A DNA stretch of 64,000 bases from Chrysemys picta bellii. Taxonomy: Eukaryota > Chordata > Testudines > Emydidae. The position numbers were made by a program, and so were the translations under genes. This document shows, in pieces, positions 58,706-64,000 of the stretch. The stretch is from NCBI RefSeq assembly GCF_011386835.1, contig NC_088798.1, forward strand, positions 5,270,001 to 5,334,000. The letters run 5' to 3'. The notes under the pieces were generated by a model. It made no database searches. It saw nothing but the letters and a program-made list of their open reading frames with translations, and was not told where the DNA came from. Within the stretch, counting starts at the first letter, position 1. Every line of letters begins with the position of its first letter.

Positions 58706-61700
58706 ACCCCCCTTTGGCCGAGATTAGGCATCAGGAGAACTCTAAGGTAGACTCCTGCTTTATGGGGAAAATCCAAACCCTCATAATGCCTTCAGATATG
58801 AATCAAAGGGCCGGTGTCTTTCCTCACAAGATCGCAGTGGAAACCAAACTTCTGGACACTTTCCTAAATTTCAGTGAACACATCTTGTCTTATTTCCCAC
58901 ACCGCCAAAGACATTGCTTGGCCGGGTCTATGCTAAAAAAAAGTCAGGCCGACCTAGCTATACAGGCCCCGGGATGTAAAAATGTTTGTTATACCGCGGC
59001 CCGATTCTGTCCTCACCCGCAACTTCCCACTGATCTGTGTCCAAGCGGGAGCACCAGGAACAAGGTGTATCGCTGATATTTTCTAGATGTATCACGCCAT
59101 GGACCCGTGCAACTTTCAGTTGTCCTTTGCCCTAGTGGGGAATCCTACAGCCCCAACCCAAGGAAGTTTGAGGTTATGTAGATTTGTATATGTCGAGGTT
59201 AGTCTGGGTCTAACATTGTCGATATTTTAGTTGTTTTTAAACGTTCTCTCTTGCAAAAGAAAACAAAGAGGATGGGGGGCGGGGAAGGATGAACGAAACC
59301 CTTTCCCCTATTGTAGGAAGACCTCCAAGGAGCGCACGCCAAGCAAGGTAAGGATGAGGGAATGTGTGGTTAATTGTAGACCACTTCAATACAGCTCCCT
59401 GCTTAAGGGAAAGAAGCCGCAACCAGACTGTGAGAGATTTGGTTTTCACAAATCATCACTCCAAAGAGAGGAACAAGAGAGGGGAAAAATAAATGAAATA
59501 GGAGAGGCTAAGTGCCTGGATGTGAAGGGAATAAATATTAATATTTTCTCCCCATGCTTTTTACTCCCTCCCCCCCCCCCCCCGAATACTCCTGTACTTA
59601 AACTTCGCAGGTATCTTCCCGGCTGTCTGCCGTCTGAAGGCAGCTCGGGGCTAGTTATTTGGCCGAGTTGACTAACTGGAGCGTTAGTTTTATTTGCTTT
59701 TCAGCGTTGTCATGCCTTTGCAGCAGCAAAGAGCAGTTTAAAGCCTTTAGAGGGATTGCTAATAGATGCCAGGGTACTTGCCTTTAGATTCTCTCCCAGC
59801 CCAGAAGGATTTAGGATGGGATTGAGGAGACAAGACGCCATTTCAGGCTCCAAAACACCCTGTTTTAAAATGACTGCGGGTAAGAGGATTAAAACAATAA
59901 TACCCTTCTCTTCTTGAAGGGTTTTTTTCCCCCCACTCCCTCCTATAGAAAAGATTTTTTCTCCCAGAGCAAAACCGTTTAGGCAAGGGAATTAAGGGAA
60001 CGAGAAAGAAGGGGTGTGTGTGTGTGTGGGGGGGGGAGAAGTACCTTTTAATTTAAAGTTTGCATATTTTTGTATACATTCTGCCCCAAAAGAGGGGGGA
60101 AAGGGGCGAATCTGAAAGTGTTCGTATGTGCAGGGCCGCAGAATACCCAAGGGGTCATTTTTGCCGAGGGATGGGGAAAGCGAATGAATGTCCCAGAAGG
60201 AGGGGGGGGGGGAAATCTATTTAAATATATTCACATACAACCCGTGCTGGAAGAGGGCAGGCGATGAAGGGTGAATAAAGGCAAAGCAAACCTCAGCCCG
60301 AGGTGGTGCGTGGGATATTTGAGTTTCGCGTATGCCCCCCACCCCGACTTCCAACTTGTGTGTGTGTGCAAAGAATACAGGGTAGGGTCTGCATGCCCCT
60401 TATGCAGTTTTGTAGAGGACCCCCCCCCCAGCCTTCCCATAGCGTTGACTCTTACATTTTCCTCCCTGGCCAGGCAGACTCCGAAATAAAACTGGGGCAC
60501 TTGGAAGGGTACCCAAGAGCCTAATCAATTTCATGTCAATTTCACTCTTTCATACACATGCCCCCTAGAAAGCCTCCCCGTAGTCTTTGCATCCGGCAAA
60601 CAGTTTTCCAGCAAAAGAGAACAAAAAAACACAGGTGTTTTGTTGTTTTTGTTGCTATTATTAAGGTTCACCAGCTCCTGTGCTTTAAACCGATTTGTTT
60701 ACCAAATGAGACATAGTTCTCCAATGTTCCCTAATCCCCGATGAATGGTGTCCTAGAGCTCGGGAACTAAGTTTATACCCACTCACCCTTAACAAAATAA
60801 GGTAGCGTTTAGATAGTAGGGTGAAAACTTTAAATTCTAGGGTGAAAACTACCAAGGATTTTTAAATCACATTCTCCTCTAAACTCAAGTGAATTAAAAT
60901 TAGTTAATAAAATGCACTCGAAATGGCATAGGCGGAGCACGAAGCGATATGATACTTCCCACTCAATCGTTTTCTTCAAAAGGACACACAAACTCGCCAT
61001 AACCCTTTCCCCCTTCCTCCACACCAGCCCCGAGAAAATCCTGGGTGGAAAACTTTTGGTTGTCTGGAGACCCGTAGTTAATGGGAGTTGTGCCAGGTGG
61101 ATCTAGGAGTTGTCCTCCCCCTCTTTTCCAAACCACCTTCTCTCCTGGGCATAACAGCGCCTGGGAAGTTTGTAACAACTTACTCCTCTCCTTTATTTGG
61201 TGTCATCCCCCTTTCTCCTCCTGTCACTGAATATTGAGGGTGAGGAGGGGAGCCCATGACACGTTTTTAATTGGTGGTGGCAGAACTGTTACATACAGCT
61301 CAGAATAATAATGCCCAGTTCCCAATTCTCCCTGCATATGATCCCCGATATTCTCTCTCCCTAGCAACTGAGGTCCTGACAAAAGGATATTTTTAGCTGG
61401 CTTTAATTTTTTTCTTGCAGAAGAAATGACAAAAGGGTAACCGAAAAGTAACTATCTTCCCAATGTGGACGTGCAACATCACAAATCAAATGAACAGATT
61501 TCTGCTTTTAACTCAACCTTTACAATTAACTAGCTCCATTTAATTCTTTGTGTATTTAGCCAAATAGGTGAACGATATCTTTAGCATATACTGGAAGGAG
61601 TAACTTGATTAAATAGTTTTTTCCGGCTATCTTGTCTTAACAACTGATTTACTGTCTTTATTCCCTGCTTTAATGTATAGATGTGGGCAATATATCAACA

Positions 61701-61720
61701 CATAAATAAACCTGGAAGAG
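58704..61720. other. Repeat-poor DNA upstream of the candidate first exon, no gene recognised
   Basis: ORFs up to 146 codons (59,231-59,671) show no domain. Homopolymer runs occur at 59,570-59,583 (C) and 60,201-60,211 (G). Could hold promoter-distal regulatory DNA. Confidence 0.4.
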
Positions 61721-61737
61721 AGTTATATTGAAAATAG

Positions 61738-61850
61738 CAACAGAGGGTCCTGTGGCACCTTTAAGACTAACAGAAGACTGTTAGTCTTAAAGGTGCCACA
61801 GGACCCTCTGTTGCTTTTTACAGATTCAGACTAACACGGCTACCCCTCTG
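61738..61850. mobile_element. Penelope-like element, snap-back inverted dimer (copy D)
   Basis: GCAACAGAGGGTCCTGTGGC...GACTAACAG is followed after three bases by its exact reverse complement, then the right arm continues to GGCTACCCCTCTG. A perfect 13-bp duplication ATATTGAAAATAG lies at 61725-61737 and 61851-61863. Both arms stop before the hammerhead region. The near-perfect arms suggest a fairly young insertion. Confidence 0.8.
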
Positions 61851-62205
61851 ATATTGAAAATAGACACAGTTTGGTAGATTGTAGATCGCTAGGGATGCGA
61901 TTTATACAAGAAAGACGAACACAATGTCAGAAATACTTGCTTTTCGTTTTGAAAAATGATTTCATTTTGTTGGAACACTTGGTAAAACATTTTTTCCCTG
62001 TCGATTTTTCCCTCCCCTTTTATTTACCCAGTGGAAATAAGTTGCTCTACAAAGTTGTAGTTTAAAGTCCATGCGACAGAATTTTTGTTTTTCTTGGGGA
62101 AAAAATATACATCTATAGTTCAAGCATTGTAAAAAAAAAATAGGGAGTGGAGCAAATATTGCAAATGTTCATTTACAATGTTTTCATTGCAACCCAAAGT
62201 GATTA

Positions 62206-62215
<10 letters not shown>

Positions 62216-62267
<52 letters not shown>
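62216..62267. repeat. (CA)n microsatellite, about 26 units
   Basis: Follows a TATATATAT tract at 62,203-62,213. Confidence 0.98.
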
Positions 62268-62269
<2 letters not shown>

Positions 62270-62796
62270 CAAACGCTATTGTTCTTAAGCTTGAGAGAGA
62301 AAAAATCTATTCATTCACCAGTTAGAAAGAATATTTTATTAATATTAACTGGAATATTTTGGTTAACTGGGTCTAGTCATTAAAAACACCTCACCTTTCA
62401 AGACTATTCATTACATCTTTGCTAAGTGACTACAGACCTTTGGGTTGTTGTTTTTGTGTGTGTGTGTGTGTAAATATTAATCCACATCCACCTGAATAGC
62501 TAGAAATTAAATACAACTGATTCTTTTCATTTTAAAACGTCTATATTTAAAGTTTCAGTGGAATAAGCACTGCATGAGGTTGGAGGACATTTATGTGGTT
62601 TTCTCCCATTTTATTTGTAAGTGAATTTTGACATAAATTCCCTATTTCTTGGTGCTGTTTTTTTTTTAATCCAGCAAATATAAAAATCGTATGTTGAAGA
62701 GAAAATTATTTTGTGTTACTGGTGCAGCATCAGCTGGAAAACAGCACCCCAAGTTGTTCAAGCTTTAAACAGTTCCTGCATTAAACACACACAAGT

Positions 62797-62798
<2 letters not shown>

Positions 62799-62831
<33 letters not shown>
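62799..62831. repeat. (CT)n microsatellite
   Basis: About 16 CT units; the Arg-Glu repeat ORF on the minus strand is an artefact. Confidence 0.97.
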
Positions 62832-62834
<3 letters not shown>

Positions 62835-64000
62835 GTTTTGGTAAATTATTTGCATCCTAATCAGGGGAGCAAGACGTTCTAAATATATACACAAATTAAT
62901 TTGTAGATTGCCAAAGTTATTTTTTTGTCTACCCCCTTGGAATATGAACACTGAAGAAATCTGCAAACAACTTGCAAGCTCTCTCTCCCTGCATTTATAG
63001 CAGGTATAGTTCAAAATGATTTATAGTCACCTCAAATTATAATGGTAACAAGGTCTTAAAATAGCTACTTAACCAAATCAAGGCCACTTCTTTTTGTTTT
63101 GTTTTTTTCGGTATGGGGCATCTTTTTTTGGTTTGAAATGTTCCAGACATTGTCCAGTACTTTGTCCTCTATGCCAACTGCATTCGTGTGAGACTGAAAG
63201 GGGATTAACTTGTGAACTTTTAAAAATCAGAACTTAAATGAGAAGCAAATCTAGGCCACAGCTCATTGTGGGAACCGTTTCTTAAGCAATTAAAGCGAGA
63301 AGAAATTCCTCTCAGCCTTTTTCCTTAAAGCAGCTTTCTGAAGGATTTAAGGAGGACTAATGTCCAGTCCATCAAGAAAGATTTAAACTGCACAGTGATA
63401 TAGAAAATCTCCACTTGCTGTTATTTAAAGGGGCACTATCATCATTTCCATAAGACCCTTGACATTGTTTCTTTAATCTTGTTTATAAACTTAAACAGAT
63501 TTAAAAAGTTTTTTTTCCCCTGCCTCCTTTTTTTCTCTCCTCCATGAATTCATTGAAAATATATTCCATGCAGTATTTGAAAGAGACCTAAACAGGCTCA
63601 CTTTTAAGGATTTTCTGTTACTAAAATGTCTCAAGCCGTAGCTGCTGTATTTCTTCTTTTGCTCTTGGAGGCTTGGGGGAAAGTCCAAGATTAGTGGAGG
63701 GGGAGAGAATTTATATTTCACCAGGATCCACACTGCCATAAAAGTTCCTAATTTGGAGAGAGGGAACACACACCACCTCTTTAAACAAAAAAACTGCTCC
63801 CCAATACACCCATGCACCCACAACTCTCATACCACGTTTGCTTCACCTTTAGTGTGTTCCAAATATTTAATGTGAACTGATTTTTTAAAAATAAAAGTCT
63901 CATGCCATGTGAGATTTAGTCCCTTTATTTTCACCTACCAATGAGCCCCACGGGGATCACTGTAGTTTGGAGTCTGTACTGTCCCTCTGCTAAATCCTAT
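62832..64000. other. No gene recognised
   Basis: AT-rich DNA. The 110-codon minus-strand ORF at 63,491-63,823 has no recognisable motif. Confidence 0.4.

Noticed and set aside
58432..58776. ORFs with Cys-Val repeats
   Set aside because: Direct translation of the (CA)n microsatellite.

Overview
This 64 kb window is vertebrate nuclear DNA, almost certainly from a turtle, probably a hidden-necked (cryptodiran) one. The evidence is a tRNA-derived SINE of the turtle Cry type with a CR1-like tail (27,347-27,520), many CR1 LINE 3' ends, old MIR-type SINEs, abundant hAT-like elements with 8-bp target duplications, and Penelope-like retroelement fragments. The species call is inference, since no species-specific marker is visible.

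There is one recognisable protein-coding gene, on the minus strand: DMBX1, the diencephalon/mesencephalon homeobox transcription factor. Four coding exons (38,855-38,702; 31,782-31,604; 28,773-28,419; 26,336-25,936) join in frame with GT-AG introns and encode a 362-residue protein. It has the conserved N-terminus, a K50 paired-class homeodomain split by an intron between homeodomain residues 46 and 47, and a C-terminal OAR motif. The first coding exon begins at a splice acceptor, so at least one 5' untranslated exon lies upstream. A CpG-rich candidate with a strong donor sits at about 58.06-58.3 kb. No other gene is recognised on either strand, and most open reading frames lie in repeats or are chance.

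Layout. 1-25.9 kb lies downstream of DMBX1 and is mostly repeats and unassigned DNA. It includes a 1.77-kb hAT-like element nested in a CR1, itself containing a nested 691-bp element, and a Penelope-like fragment with a degenerate hammerhead motif. 25.9-38.9 kb is the DMBX1 coding span with repeat-filled introns; its largest intron carries a CR1 reverse-transcriptase relic split by a hAT-like element, a cluster of hAT-like elements at 36.1-37.25 kb, and another at 38.0 kb. 38.9-58.06 kb is the putative first intron or upstream region, with palindromic MITEs, three CR1 relics and inverted-dimer Penelope-like insertions. From about 52.7 kb to 64 kb repeat density falls. This last region holds homeodomain-type TAAT clusters, the CpG-rich candidate first exon, long CA tracts and one more snap-back Penelope-like insertion.

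The most interesting non-genic signal is the family of Penelope-like fragments, whose sequence matches the core of small hammerhead ribozymes (CTGANGA, stem II, GAAA, minimal stem III, cleavage site). Three of the four copies here are head-to-head inverted dimers flanked by 12-14 bp target duplications.
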